From Pigmentiphaga humi (lineage in GTDB: Bacteria; Pseudomonadota; Gammaproteobacteria; Burkholderiales; Burkholderiaceae_B): a stretch of DNA of 64,000 nt. Both the position numbers and the translations under genes were made by a program. Of this stretch, positions 56,389 through 64,000 are shown in pieces. How positions within the stretch are numbered: position 1 is the first letter of the stretch; every line of letters starts with the position of its first letter. The DNA is taken from the NCBI RefSeq assembly GCF_900606115.1, contig NZ_UWPJ01000005.1, positions 372,001 through 436,000 on the forward strand. Direction: 5' to 3'. The notes beneath the pieces were generated by a model. It was given only the letters and a program-made list of their open reading frames with translations. It was not told the DNA's origin and did no database searches.

Positions 56389-57093
56389 ATGTCCGCCATA
56401 TGGGAAACCATCATTCCTGAGCGCGACCGCGCCGCATCGCGGCTGGCCGGCTTCGGCCGTCCGTCCGGGCTGGGCCGGCGCCCCGCGCTGCTGATCATCG
56501 ACGTGCAATACCGCACGGTCGGAACGCGGCCGATGCCGTTCGAAGAGGCCGTGCAGGAGTTCGCCACCTCGTGCGGCCAGACCGCCTGGGACGCGATCCC
56601 CCACATCGCCGCCCTGCTGGCGCTGTTCCGCGAGCGGAACTGGCCCGTGCTGTACCCGCACGTCGCGCCCAAGTTCGGCTTCGATCAAGGCCGGCTGACC
56701 GAGAAGGTCCCGACCATGATGCAGATCCCGCCCAAGGGGTACGAATTCGTCGAGGCCATCGCGCCGCGCGAAGGCGACGTGCTGCTGCCCAAGAAGCACC
56801 CCAGCGCATTCTTCGGCACGCCGCTGGCCAGCTACCTGGTCAATACCGGCGCCGACACGCTGGTGGTGACCGGATGCTCGACCTCCGGATGCGTGCGCAG
56901 CAGCGTGGTCGATGCCTTCTCGTACAACTACCGGGTCGCGGTGCCGGAAGACGCCGTCTACGACCGCAACCAGACCTCGCATGCGGTCAACCTCTACGAC
57001 ATGGCCGAGAAGTACGCCGACGTCATGGACACCCAGTCATTGCTGGCCGCGCTGTCGGCCCTCGAACCCGCAACCAGGGAGGAAGCAAAGTGA
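56389..57093 (+). CDS. Isochorismatase-family cysteine hydrolase
   Basis: A 234-residue cysteine hydrolase with all three catalytic elements: Asp in LLIIDVQYR, Lys in PKKHPSAFFGT and Cys in VTGCSTSGCVRSSVVDA. Family members include N-carbamoylsarcosine amidase, ureidoacrylate hydrolase and maleamate amidohydrolase (NicF). Given the maleate isomerase in the same cluster, maleamate hydrolysis to maleate is a plausible role. ATG 56389 has GAGGAGA upstream; the next gene overlaps its stop by 4 bases. Confidence 0.88.
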   Translation: MSAIWETIIPERDRAASRLAGFGRPSGLGRRPALLIIDVQYRTVGTRPMPFEEAVQEFATSCGQTAWDAIPHIAALLALFRERNWPVLYPHVAPKFGFDQGRLTEKVPTMMQIPPKGYEFVEAIAPREGDVLLPKKHPSAFFGTPLASYLVNTGADTLVVTGCSTSGCVRSSVVDAFSYNYRVAVPEDAVYDRNQTSHAVNLYDMAEKYADVMDTQSLLAALSALEPATREEAK

Positions 57094-57992
57094 AGAAGTT
57101 CTCGCATGGCAACGACCGCTACGATTACAGCGCCATCGTCTCGCGCCCCGTCTACGACTGGCCCGAAGGCAAGCGCCTGGCCGTCTATTTCGCGTTGAAC
57201 GTGGAAGGATTCGAGTTCGGGCGCAATCCCGGCAACGACTTCACGTCCATGCCGTCGGCGCCCTATCACCGCGGCTATGCCTACCGCGACTACGGCAACC
57301 GCGTCGGCGTCTGGCGCATCCTCCGGGAATTCGACAAAGCCGGGTTCCCGCTGGCCGTGCTGGCCAACGGCTCGGTCTACGACGTCTGCCCGGAAGTCCT
57401 GGACGCATGCCGCCGCCGCGGCGACGAAATGGTCGGGCACGGCCGGACCAATTCGGAGCGGCAGGCGGACATGGATCCGGAAACCGAACGGACCATGCTG
57501 AGCGACGTCAAGGCCCTGTTCGAGCAGCACGAGGGCAAGCCGCCCGGCGGGTGGCTGGGGCCCTTCATCTCGCAAAGCGCCAACACGCCGGAGCTGCTCA
57601 AGGAATTGGGCTGGAAGTACATGCTGGACTGGTGGTTCGACGATCAGCCCATGTGGTTCCGCACCGCGAACGGTCCGATCCTGGCCGTGCCCTATCCCTC
57701 GATGGAACTCAACGACTTGCCCGCCTACATCAATCGCGGGGCGAGCGACGAGGAGTTCACGCGGATGGCGATCGATGCGTTCGATGAGCAGCTTCAGGAG
57801 TCGAAGGAATACCCGATGGTATATTGCCTTTCCCTGCACACGTTCATGACCGGACAGCCGCATCGCATCAAGCAGCTCCGGCAGATCCTGGATCACATCG
57901 CCGCGCATCGGGACCAGATCTGGCTGACCACGCCGGGAGCGATCGCCGAGCATGTGGAGAGCCTGCCCCCGGGGACCGTCCCCATGCCTTGA
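57090..57992 (+). CDS. PuuE-like polysaccharide deacetylase-family hydrolase
   Basis: A 300-residue NodB-homology protein starting at GTG 57090 (GTGA overlap with the preceding stop; GAGGAAG upstream). Features are WPEGKRLAVYFALNVEGFEF, RDYGNRVGVWRILREFDKAG and VGHGRTNSERQ, the pattern of the PuuE/allantoinase-like branch rather than of cell-wall deacetylases. No signal peptide, so it is cytoplasmic. Such enzymes hydrolyse cyclic amides or imides, which with the adjacent cysteine hydrolase points to a nitrogen-containing substrate. Confidence 0.87.
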   Translation: MKKFSHGNDRYDYSAIVSRPVYDWPEGKRLAVYFALNVEGFEFGRNPGNDFTSMPSAPYHRGYAYRDYGNRVGVWRILREFDKAGFPLAVLANGSVYDVCPEVLDACRRRGDEMVGHGRTNSERQADMDPETERTMLSDVKALFEQHEGKPPGGWLGPFISQSANTPELLKELGWKYMLDWWFDDQPMWFRTANGPILAVPYPSMELNDLPAYINRGASDEEFTRMAIDAFDEQLQESKEYPMVYCLSLHTFMTGQPHRIKQLRQILDHIAAHRDQIWLTTPGAIAEHVESLPPGTVPMP

Positions 57993-58026
57993 GCGCATGG
58001 GGCACCAGAAGCGCCTTCCCACCAGC

Positions 58027-58959
58027 ATGGACATACGCCAGATACGCTGCTTCGTCGCGCTTTATGAAGAAGGCAGCATCACGCGCGCCGCGCGCCGCCT
58101 GCACGTCGTGCAGCCCGCGATCAGCCAGCAGATCAAGCGGCTGGAGGCGCATCACGACGTCCAGCTGTTCCTGCGGGACACGCATGGGGTGACGCCGAAC
58201 GCGCTGGCCCATGAGTTCTACCGGCATTGCATCCGCGTGCTGACCGAGCTCGAACGCGCCGACGCCGTGCTGGCGCGCGGCGCGGACCGGCTCGGCGGCA
58301 AGATCGTCGTGGGGGCGCAGGCTTCTTTCCATCAGTTCGTGATGGCGCGGACGCTGGAAGCCTTCGGCGAGCAGTATCCCGAAGTCGAAGTGCTGTCCCG
58401 CGACGGCTATCGCAGCGACCTGATCAGCTGGCTGATCGCGGGCGAACTGGAATGCGCGCTGTTGAGCACCACCCAGGACCTGCTCAACATGCAGACCCGG
58501 GACATCTCGAACGAAACGCTGGTGGTGGTCGGGCACCGCGACACGCTGGCCGGACGGCAGGCCATAAGCGGCCGCGAGCTCGCCGGATTCCAATTGGTGC
58601 TGCCGTCGCGCTACAAATCCATGCGCAATCTCATCGATGCCCAGTTCGGGCTGCAAGGCCTCACGCTGCGGCCCCAGCTCGAAGTCGATTCCCTGCAAAG
58701 CCTGCTGCACATCACGCTCAGGCCGGGCTGGCTGTCCATCATTCCACCCATGGCCCTGTCGTCGGAACTCTTCGGCGGCGCATTGCAGAGCGTGGCGCTT
58801 CTGGAGCCGGCCATCCGGCGCAAGGTGGTCGTGGCATGGCCCCGGCACAAGTCGCTTCCGGCGCCGGTGCACAAATTCATCGATATCCTGTCCGGCATAT
58901 TGGCCGACATACCGGGTGTGGAGATCCAGGATCCGGCTCCGGGAAGCGGCGACGCGTAG
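58027..58959 (+). CDS. LysR-type transcriptional regulator
   Basis: A 310-residue LTTR starting MDIRQIRCFVALYEEGSITR with helix-turn-helix AARRLHVVQPAISQQIKRLE. It is 34 bases after the deacetylase gene on the same strand, so it could be co-transcribed with the cluster and act as a second, pathway-specific regulator next to GntR. The effector is unknown. The upstream frame is open to 57952 but overlaps the previous gene. Confidence 0.9.
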   Translation: MDIRQIRCFVALYEEGSITRAARRLHVVQPAISQQIKRLEAHHDVQLFLRDTHGVTPNALAHEFYRHCIRVLTELERADAVLARGADRLGGKIVVGAQASFHQFVMARTLEAFGEQYPEVEVLSRDGYRSDLISWLIAGELECALLSTTQDLLNMQTRDISNETLVVVGHRDTLAGRQAISGRELAGFQLVLPSRYKSMRNLIDAQFGLQGLTLRPQLEVDSLQSLLHITLRPGWLSIIPPMALSSELFGGALQSVALLEPAIRRKVVVAWPRHKSLPAPVHKFIDILSGILADIPGVEIQDPAPGSGDA

Positions 58960-58975
58960 CGGCGCATCCGCCGGC

Positions 58976-59662
58976 TCATTTTTCCCGGCGCGCCGCGGCC
59001 GCGCGGTCGAGCAGGTCCACGACCTCGGCCTCCGTAACCGGCGAAAAATCGTCGTAGTAAAGACTGACCGCGCGGAAATGCTCCGGCTCGAGCAGGCACA
59101 GGACGTTCGAGCGCGGCAACGGCATCCGTGCCAGCGCGTCGGCCGCAGCGACGGGCACGGCCAGCACCACTTGGCGGGCGTCGACGTGCGCAAGGGCGTT
59201 GAGCGAAACCTCCACCGTTCCTCCGGTCGCGATGCCGTCGTCCACCACGATGACGGTCCTTCCCGCCAGCGGCACGCTGGGGCGTCCGCGCAGGAATAGG
59301 CGCCTGCGTTCCTCGATGAGCTGCAATTGCCGGCGCTCCTCTTCTTCGAGGTAGCCGGGCGGAGGACGGAAGACGTCGATGACGTGCTGGTTCAGCACCC
59401 GTTGCGGATGGGCCCCATCCACGATGGCGCCCAGGCCGACTTCGGGCTGCCCGGGAGCGCCGAGCTTGCGGACCAGCAGAATGTCCAGAGGCGCCTGCAG
59501 CGCCTCGGCGATTTCATAGCCGACGGGAACCCCGCCGCGGGGCAGCGCCACCACCACAGGATCGTCATTCCTGTAGCGCTGCGCCAGTTGCGCCAGCCGG
59601 CGGCCCGCGTCCTTGCGGTCGGCGAAGCGGGTGTCGTGTGCGGAAGAAGAACGTGTGCGCAT
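58976..59662 (-). CDS. Phosphoribosyltransferase-like protein
   Basis: A 228-residue type I PRTase fold. The PRPP-binding motif is VIVVDDGIATGGTVEVSLNA, and VVVALPRGGVPVGYEIAEAL and LVRKLGAPGQPEVGLGAIVD are conserved. No purine/pyrimidine hood is recognisable, so it belongs to the ComF/unknown-function group. ATG 59662 (MRTRSSSAHDTRFADRKDAG) is chosen over an upstream in-frame start. It is divergent from the erythromycin-esterase gene, 94 bases away; the two families are often paired or fused elsewhere. Confidence 0.88.
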   Translation of the reverse strand: MRTRSSSAHDTRFADRKDAGRRLAQLAQRYRNDDPVVVALPRGGVPVGYEIAEALQAPLDILLVRKLGAPGQPEVGLGAIVDGAHPQRVLNQHVIDVFRPPPGYLEEEERRQLQLIEERRRLFLRGRPSVPLAGRTVIVVDDGIATGGTVEVSLNALAHVDARQVVLAVPVAAADALARMPLPRSNVLCLLEPEHFRAVSLYYDDFSPVTEAEVVDLLDRAAAARREK

Positions 59663-59756
59663 ATCGCGATCCAGGAAGTCCGCACGTTCGCCGGCAAGCT
59701 TCGTGCCCACTACGGCACGAAGCTTGCGGAGCGGCGCAGGACAGCCGGAGAGTGCG

Positions 59757-61052
59757 ATGACCGTCCCTGATACCTCCAACCGCCCTGCCGCCGAGGCGGA
59801 GCGCCTCGAACAACTGATCCGCGAAGCGGCCGAGCCGCTGCCGGACCCGGACGACCCCGGATTCGGACAACTGTTCGATCGCTACGGCGGCTGCCGCGTG
59901 GTGCTGCTGGGCGAAGCCAGCCATGGCACGTCCGAGTTCTATCGGGCGCGGGCGGCCATTACCCGCCGCCTGGTCGATGCGCACGGCTTTCGCATCGTGG
60001 CGGTCGAGGCGGATTGGCCCGATGCCGCGGTCATCGACCGGTACGTGCGCCACCTGCCTCCCCGGAAACGCGCAGAGCCCGTGTTCCGGCGCTTTCCGAC
60101 CTGGATGTGGCGCAACCGCGAGGTCGATGACCTCGTCGGCTGGCTGCGCGAGCACAATGCGGTCTTGCCGCCCGCGCAACGCGCCGGTTTCTACGGGCTC
60201 GACATGTACAACCTGGCCGAGTCCATGGCCTCGGTGCTGGAGTACCTCGACCGGATCGATCCGGAAGCGGCCCGGCTCGCCCGCGCGCGCTATGCCTGCC
60301 TGACGCCCTGGCAGGACGATCCCGCCGTCTACGGACGGGCGGTCCTGACGCAAGGCTATCAGGCCTGCGAGGAAAAAGTCGTCGCGCAATTGCAGGCGCT
60401 TCTCGCCAGGCGCGTGGACTATGCCAGCCAGGATGGCGAGCAGTTCCTCGACGCCGCGCAGAACGCCCGCCTGGTGGCCACGGCCGAGCGCTATTACCGC
60501 GTGATGTATGCCGGGGGAGCGGAAAGCTGGAACCTGCGCGACAGCCACATGTTCGAGACGCTGCTGCAACTGCTGCAGGCCCGCGGAGCCGACGCCAAGG
60601 CGGTCGTGTGGGCGCACAATTCGCACATCGGCAACGCCGCCGCCACCGACATGGGAAAGGAGCGCGGCGAATGGAACATCGGCCAGCTATGCCGCGAACG
60701 CTTCGGCGACGGCGCCGCGCTCATCGGCTTCGGCACGCACCGCGGCACCGTCGCGGCGGCGACCGACTGGAACGGGCCGCTCGAAATCAAGACGGTCCGG
60801 CCGTCCCTGCCGGGCAGCTACGAAGCGCTGGCGCACGGCGCGAAAGTGCCGCGTTTCCTGCTCGACCTGCGCGCGCAAGCGCACGGCGCCTTGCGCCGGC
60901 AATTGGCCGAACCTCGGCTGGAGCGCTTCATCGGGGTCATCTATCGGCCCGAGACCGAGCGCTACAGCCATTACGCCTACGCATCGCTGCCCGAACAGTT
61001 CGACGCCTATGCCTGGTTCGACGAGACCACCGCCGTCCAGCCGCTGGCCTAG
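59757..61052 (+). CDS. Erythromycin esterase-family protein
   Basis: A 431-residue protein of the EreA/EreB-like family. Motifs are VVLLGEASHGTSEFYRARAA, RIVAVEADWPDAAVIDRYV and AVVWAHNSHIGNA, containing the Glu and His residues used by Ere enzymes to hydrolyse macrolide lactones. Most family members of this length are not resistance enzymes and have unknown substrates, so drug resistance should not be inferred. Its TAG stop overlaps the convergent porin stop in CTAG (61049-61052). Confidence 0.88.
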   Translation: MTVPDTSNRPAAEAERLEQLIREAAEPLPDPDDPGFGQLFDRYGGCRVVLLGEASHGTSEFYRARAAITRRLVDAHGFRIVAVEADWPDAAVIDRYVRHLPPRKRAEPVFRRFPTWMWRNREVDDLVGWLREHNAVLPPAQRAGFYGLDMYNLAESMASVLEYLDRIDPEAARLARARYACLTPWQDDPAVYGRAVLTQGYQACEEKVVAQLQALLARRVDYASQDGEQFLDAAQNARLVATAERYYRVMYAGGAESWNLRDSHMFETLLQLLQARGADAKAVVWAHNSHIGNAAATDMGKERGEWNIGQLCRERFGDGAALIGFGTHRGTVAAATDWNGPLEIKTVRPSLPGSYEALAHGAKVPRFLLDLRAQAHGALRRQLAEPRLERFIGVIYRPETERYSHYAYASLPEQFDAYAWFDETTAVQPLA

Positions 61053-62086
61053 AACGAGTGCCGCATACCCAGCTGGAAGGCGTTCGGATCGGAAACGTCG
61101 GCCGATCCGACGCCGCTGTTGGCGAAACGGCTGATCTGATAATTGGCGCTGTTCTTGTTGGTGACGTGCGCGTACTGGGCATAGAGCGTGGTGCGTTTGG
61201 ACAGGCTGTACTCGTAGCCCAGCGTGAACTGGCGCGCATCGTTGCCGGAGGCGGCCGAGGGCCGGGAGGCGTCGAGCAGGCCGATGCTGACTAGCAGGCG
61301 GTGGTTCGCGGCCACGTCGTAGGAAGCGCCCAGGGTCCACAGGTTGATCGCGGCGTCGGGGGCGCTGGTGTTGTCGCTGCGCAGGGTCCAGTAGCTCAGG
61401 TACAGCTTGAGGGCATCCAGCGCGTAGCTGCCGCCGGCCATCCATTCGTTGGTGGCGTGCACGCCCGCGGCGGGCAGGTCCACGCGGTTCCAGGCCAGTC
61501 CGGCGTAGATGGGTCCTTTCTGGTACTGGGCGGCCAGGCCGGTGTGGCGGCCGGTCTTGGATTGCGTGGTGCTCTCGGTGCCCATGCTGTAGAACAGCCC
61601 GGCGCGCAGGCCGCCCCAGATGGGGCTGTCGTAGCGTATGGCGTTGTCGGTGCGCGAGGCGCCGGCGGCCATCAGCACCTGGGTGGTGCTGTAGGGCGCG
61701 ACGTTGAAGGCGTTGGAGCGGATTTTGAGGTCGTAGATGGGGTTGAATTCGCGCCCCAGGGTCACCGTTCCCCAATGGCCCGACAGACCGAGTACCGCGC
61801 GGCCGTTGAACAGGCTGCCGACCTGGGTGCCGTCGTCGACGTTCATCCTGCCTTCGAGATTGAACAGCGCCTTCATGCCGTTGCCGAGGTCTTCGGTGCC
61901 GCGCAGGCCCCAGCGCGACTGGGTCAGCCCGCCCGACTGCACGCGGTTGGCCTTGTTGCTGCCCGACTTGATGTGTTCGACCGAGACGTCGACGATGCCG
62001 TAGAGCGTGACGCTGCTCTGGGCGCAGGCGAGCGTGGGGATGGCGGCGACGGCGGCGGCGGCGAGCAGGCTGGGCAATTTTTTCAT
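61049..62086 (-). CDS. Gram-negative porin (Burkholderiales type)
   Basis: A 345-residue outer-membrane porin. The signal peptide MKKLPSLLAAAAVAAIPTLA ends at ACAQS; the mature start SVTLYGIVDVSVEH and SRWGLRGTEDLGNGMKALFN are typical, and the last residues FQLGMRHSF end in the C-terminal Phe needed by the BAM machinery. It forms a 16-strand trimeric channel. ATG 62086 begins the canonical signal peptide. It is downstream of the Bug gene at 62270-63277, possibly independent, since 183 bases separate them. Confidence 0.95.
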   Translation of the reverse strand: MKKLPSLLAAAAVAAIPTLACAQSSVTLYGIVDVSVEHIKSGSNKANRVQSGGLTQSRWGLRGTEDLGNGMKALFNLEGRMNVDDGTQVGSLFNGRAVLGLSGHWGTVTLGREFNPIYDLKIRSNAFNVAPYSTTQVLMAAGASRTDNAIRYDSPIWGGLRAGLFYSMGTESTTQSKTGRHTGLAAQYQKGPIYAGLAWNRVDLPAAGVHATNEWMAGGSYALDALKLYLSYWTLRSDNTSAPDAAINLWTLGASYDVAANHRLLVSIGLLDASRPSAASGNDARQFTLGYEYSLSKRTTLYAQYAHVTNKNSANYQISRFANSGVGSADVSDPNAFQLGMRHSF

Positions 62087-62269
62087 GAGTGTCTCCGGGC
62101 GCCGGCGGGGCCGGCGCGTGTGCTTGGTGGAATCGGGAACCGGCCGGGCGGCGCTGCCGGACCGGGGCGCAGCCGTCCCCCTGCGCGGTCCGGCGGGACG
62201 CGCATGCGGGGGCTGCAAAGGGGAGCCTGGCGGGCGGCGCGAAACGGCTCGCGCGGCCGCGCCGCGGCG

Positions 62270-63277
62270 TTATTCGATCTTCAGTCCGGCGTTGGCGATG
62301 ATGGTCTTCCAGGCCTCGTACTGGCTCTGGATGAGCCGTCCGAAATCTTCGGGGGAGCTGTTCACCGGGGTCAGGCCGACGCCGGCGTACTTGGCCTTCA
62401 CGTCGGGCCGGGCAGCGGCCTGGGCGATAGACCTGGCGATGGCGCTGACGGTGGGGGCCGGCGTGCCGGCGGGCGCCAGCAGGCCTTCGAAGCCGATCAG
62501 GTCGAAGTGCTCGAAGCCGGATTCCTTCATGGTCGGCACGTCGGGCGTCAGCGTCGAGCGCGTGGGGCCCGAGATGGCCAGTACGCGCAGCTTGCCCGCC
62601 TCGACCTGGGGTGCCAGGGTCGAGTAGCTGGCGAAGATCGACGAGATGCGGCCACCCACCACGTCCATGACCGCGGGCGGCGTGCCTTTGTACGGAACGT
62701 GCAGCAGTTCCACCTTGCCTTCTTTGGCCAACAGGCCGCCGAGCAGGTGCGGCGAGGTGCCGGCGCCGGGCGAGGCGTAGGTGTACTTGCCGGGAGCCGC
62801 CTTGGCCAGCGCCAGGAACTCGCGCACGCTCCTGGCGGGAATGCCGGCGTTGATGGCCAGCCACAGCGGCGCGTCGGCGGCTTGCGCCACCGGCGCGAAG
62901 CTCTTGAGCGGATCGTAGGGCACGTTGCGGTACAGCGAGGGCGCCTGCACGAAAGCGGTCGAGGTGAACAGCAGGGTATGGCCGTCCGGCGCCGCGCGCG
63001 CCACCGCCTCGCTGCCTATCATGGTGCCGGCGCCCGGCCGGTTCTCTACGACGACGGGAACGTTCCAGATCTGGCCGAGCGGTTCGGCCAGCGTGCGCGC
63101 CGATTGATCCATGGAGCTGCCCGCCGGACCGGGCACGACGATTCTCACCGGGCCGGCGGGAAACGCGCTCGAGGGCTGCGCCAGGGCGCCGGCCAGCGGC
63201 ATGGCGAGCGCACACGCCTGGATGGCGCGGAGGCAGCTGCGCCGCGCGGCGGAGTGGATGAGGGAAGTGGGCTTCAC
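62270..63277 (-). CDS. Bug-family TTT solute-binding protein
   Basis: A 335-residue Bug/TctC protein starting at GTG 63277, with AAGGAG 6 bases upstream. The basic N-terminus [20 protein letters not shown] precedes a hydrophobic signal ending near LAQPSSA; then [33 protein letters not shown] and [10 protein letters not shown]. It precedes a porin gene on the same strand, a combination consistent with uptake across both membranes. Confidence 0.92.
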   Translation of the reverse strand: MKPTSLIHSAARRSCLRAIQACALAMPLAGALAQPSSAFPAGPVRIVVPGPAGSSMDQSARTLAEPLGQIWNVPVVVENRPGAGTMIGSEAVARAAPDGHTLLFTSTAFVQAPSLYRNVPYDPLKSFAPVAQAADAPLWLAINAGIPARSVREFLALAKAAPGKYTYASPGAGTSPHLLGGLLAKEGKVELLHVPYKGTPPAVMDVVGGRISSIFASYSTLAPQVEAGKLRVLAISGPTRSTLTPDVPTMKESGFEHFDLIGFEGLLAPAGTPAPTVSAIARSIAQAAARPDVKAKYAGVGLTPVNSSPEDFGRLIQSQYEAWKTIIANAGLKIE

Positions 63278-63736
63278 GATGTCTCCTTGTTGTGCTGCCG
63301 GCGCGGGCGTGCCCTGTGCCGGTTGGATGCTACGGCGGCGATCGTCGGCGCGGGAGCGTGCTGCGTCAAAATGGTATCCCGCGGATTGAGACGGGGATTC
63401 AGGTCGGGATAATGCAATCCGCTTGCTCTTCGCGTGCCGGTAGTGTGCCAAAAGAAACGATGCGGCAAGGCCTCGGAGAACCCGCCCTTCCCCGTGATCG
63501 ACCGCAATAATCAAGGGTTTTCGGCCTGTCCGGAGAGCCTGGCCACGCGTCGGTTCCGGCGCTGGCGCATGGGCCGGGCCACGGCGCGGCCGGCGCCCGG
63601 ACGCCATAATTCCGATAAATAAATGTGATGGCTTGTGAACCACCTTATATGTGGCGGCCGGTCATCGTGAGCCGTTTTTCGGCGTGTTCGCCGTGGTTTC
63701 GGCACCCGGGCGCCCTGCCGGCTGGCGGGACCGGAG
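63278..63736. other. Intergenic region with no recognised gene
   Basis: A 459-base interval between the truncated LysR gene and the Bug gene. It contains an AT-rich patch (about 63606-63650) that could hold a promoter; I could not assign -35/-10 elements with confidence. No RNA gene or complete coding region was recognised. Confidence 0.5.
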
Positions 63737-64000
63737 TCAGCCGGCCGATGCGCCGCGCGCCCCTGCCGGGGCGCCGGCAGGTTGCGGCCCCCCTTGGAAC
63801 AGTTCCACGATCGCCTGCCTCAGCCATGTGTTGCCCGGCTCCTGGTCATGGCGTTTGTGCCAATACACCATGACGTCGTAGCCGGGCATCTGCACCGGCG
63901 GGGCGAAATGGCAGAGGTTCCACCGCCGCGCCACCGACAGCGCGAGATTGCGCGGCATGATGGCGACGACGTCGGTATCGGCCACCAGCTCGGCAATGGC
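63737..64000 (-). CDS. LysR-type regulator, C-terminal fragment
   Basis: Only the last 87 residues are in the window; the gene continues past the right edge. The visible part, ADTDVVAIMPRNLALSVARR then DVMVYWHKRHDQEPGNTWLR, matches the C-terminus of NodD/PcaR-like LTTRs (WHxRxDxDPGxxWLR). The tail is a low-complexity Gly/Ala segment. It is on the same strand as the Bug and porin genes and could regulate them. Confidence 0.82.
   Translation of the reverse strand, partial: AIAELVADTDVVAIMPRNLALSVARRWNLCHFAPPVQMPGYDVMVYWHKRHDQEPGNTWLRQAIVELFQGGPQPAGAPAGARGASAG

Noticed and set aside
59757-61052. Macrolide resistance gene
   Set aside because: The erythromycin-esterase family is broad and most chromosomal members lack such activity; pairing with a phosphoribosyltransferase argues for another role.
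61301-63412. 703-residue plus-strand open frame
   Set aside because: Antisense to porin and Bug genes; no signal, motif or ribosome site.

Overview
This 64 kb window is a high-GC betaproteobacterial chromosome segment, most likely from the Alcaligenaceae (Bordetella/Achromobacter-like). The basis is the dnaA-dnaN-gyrB and rpmH-rnpA-yidD-yidC-mnmE core genes, a full cbb3 oxidase locus, and eight Bug-type solute-binding proteins of the tripartite tricarboxylate transporter (TTT) family, an expansion typical of that group. No rRNA, tRNA, CRISPR array, insertion sequence or phage gene was recognised. No similarity search was run; identifications rest on motifs and context.

Layout. 1-2.8 kb: end of a hydantoinase B-type gene, a small unknown, a CobW GTPase and a Bug protein. 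2.9-6.7 kb: nudC, an ATP/ADP-antiporter-like membrane protein, a Tat-exported aldo/keto reductase and a stand-alone HD-GYP protein. 6.8-11.5 kb: LysR regulator, PrpF-family isomerase, Bug and MFS transporter. 11.4-14 kb: YaiI/YqxD protein and a lower-GC AlbA_2/ATPase accessory gene with a 21-bp tandem repeat. 14.1-18.6 kb: mnmE and rpmH-rnpA-yidD-yidC, minus strand. 18.6-27.4 kb: ccoNOQPG plus ccoIS and a TauE/SafE-like gene, with two FNR/ANR boxes. 27.6-33.3 kb: dnaA, an oriC-like intergenic region, dnaN and gyrB.

33.5-64 kb is a mosaic of small catabolic clusters, each with its own regulator and usually a Bug protein: (a) IclR, citryl-CoA-lyase-like, acyl-CoA ligase, Bug, and a divergent quinone oxidoreductase-Bug pair; (b) IclR, FAA hydrolase, Bug, CoA-transferase, enoyl-CoA hydratase; (c) LysR with three consecutive RraA-family genes; (d) a GntR-linked set at 49.0-59.0 kb with two divergent arms, FAA hydrolase-VOC-Bug and maleate isomerase-Bug-FAD hydroxylase-cysteine hydrolase-PuuE-like deacetylase-LysR; (e) a divergent phosphoribosyltransferase/erythromycin-esterase pair, a porin, a Bug gene and a truncated LysR gene.

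The most interesting signals are: the GntR-linked cluster, which may degrade a (hetero)aromatic compound through maleamate/maleate to fumarate, with a perfect palindrome inside a core promoter; the triple RraA array; an about 80-bp GC-rich repeat present three times around the replication genes, one copy encoding the YidD tail; and two FNR-type boxes whose predicted -10 elements fall at exact class II spacing.
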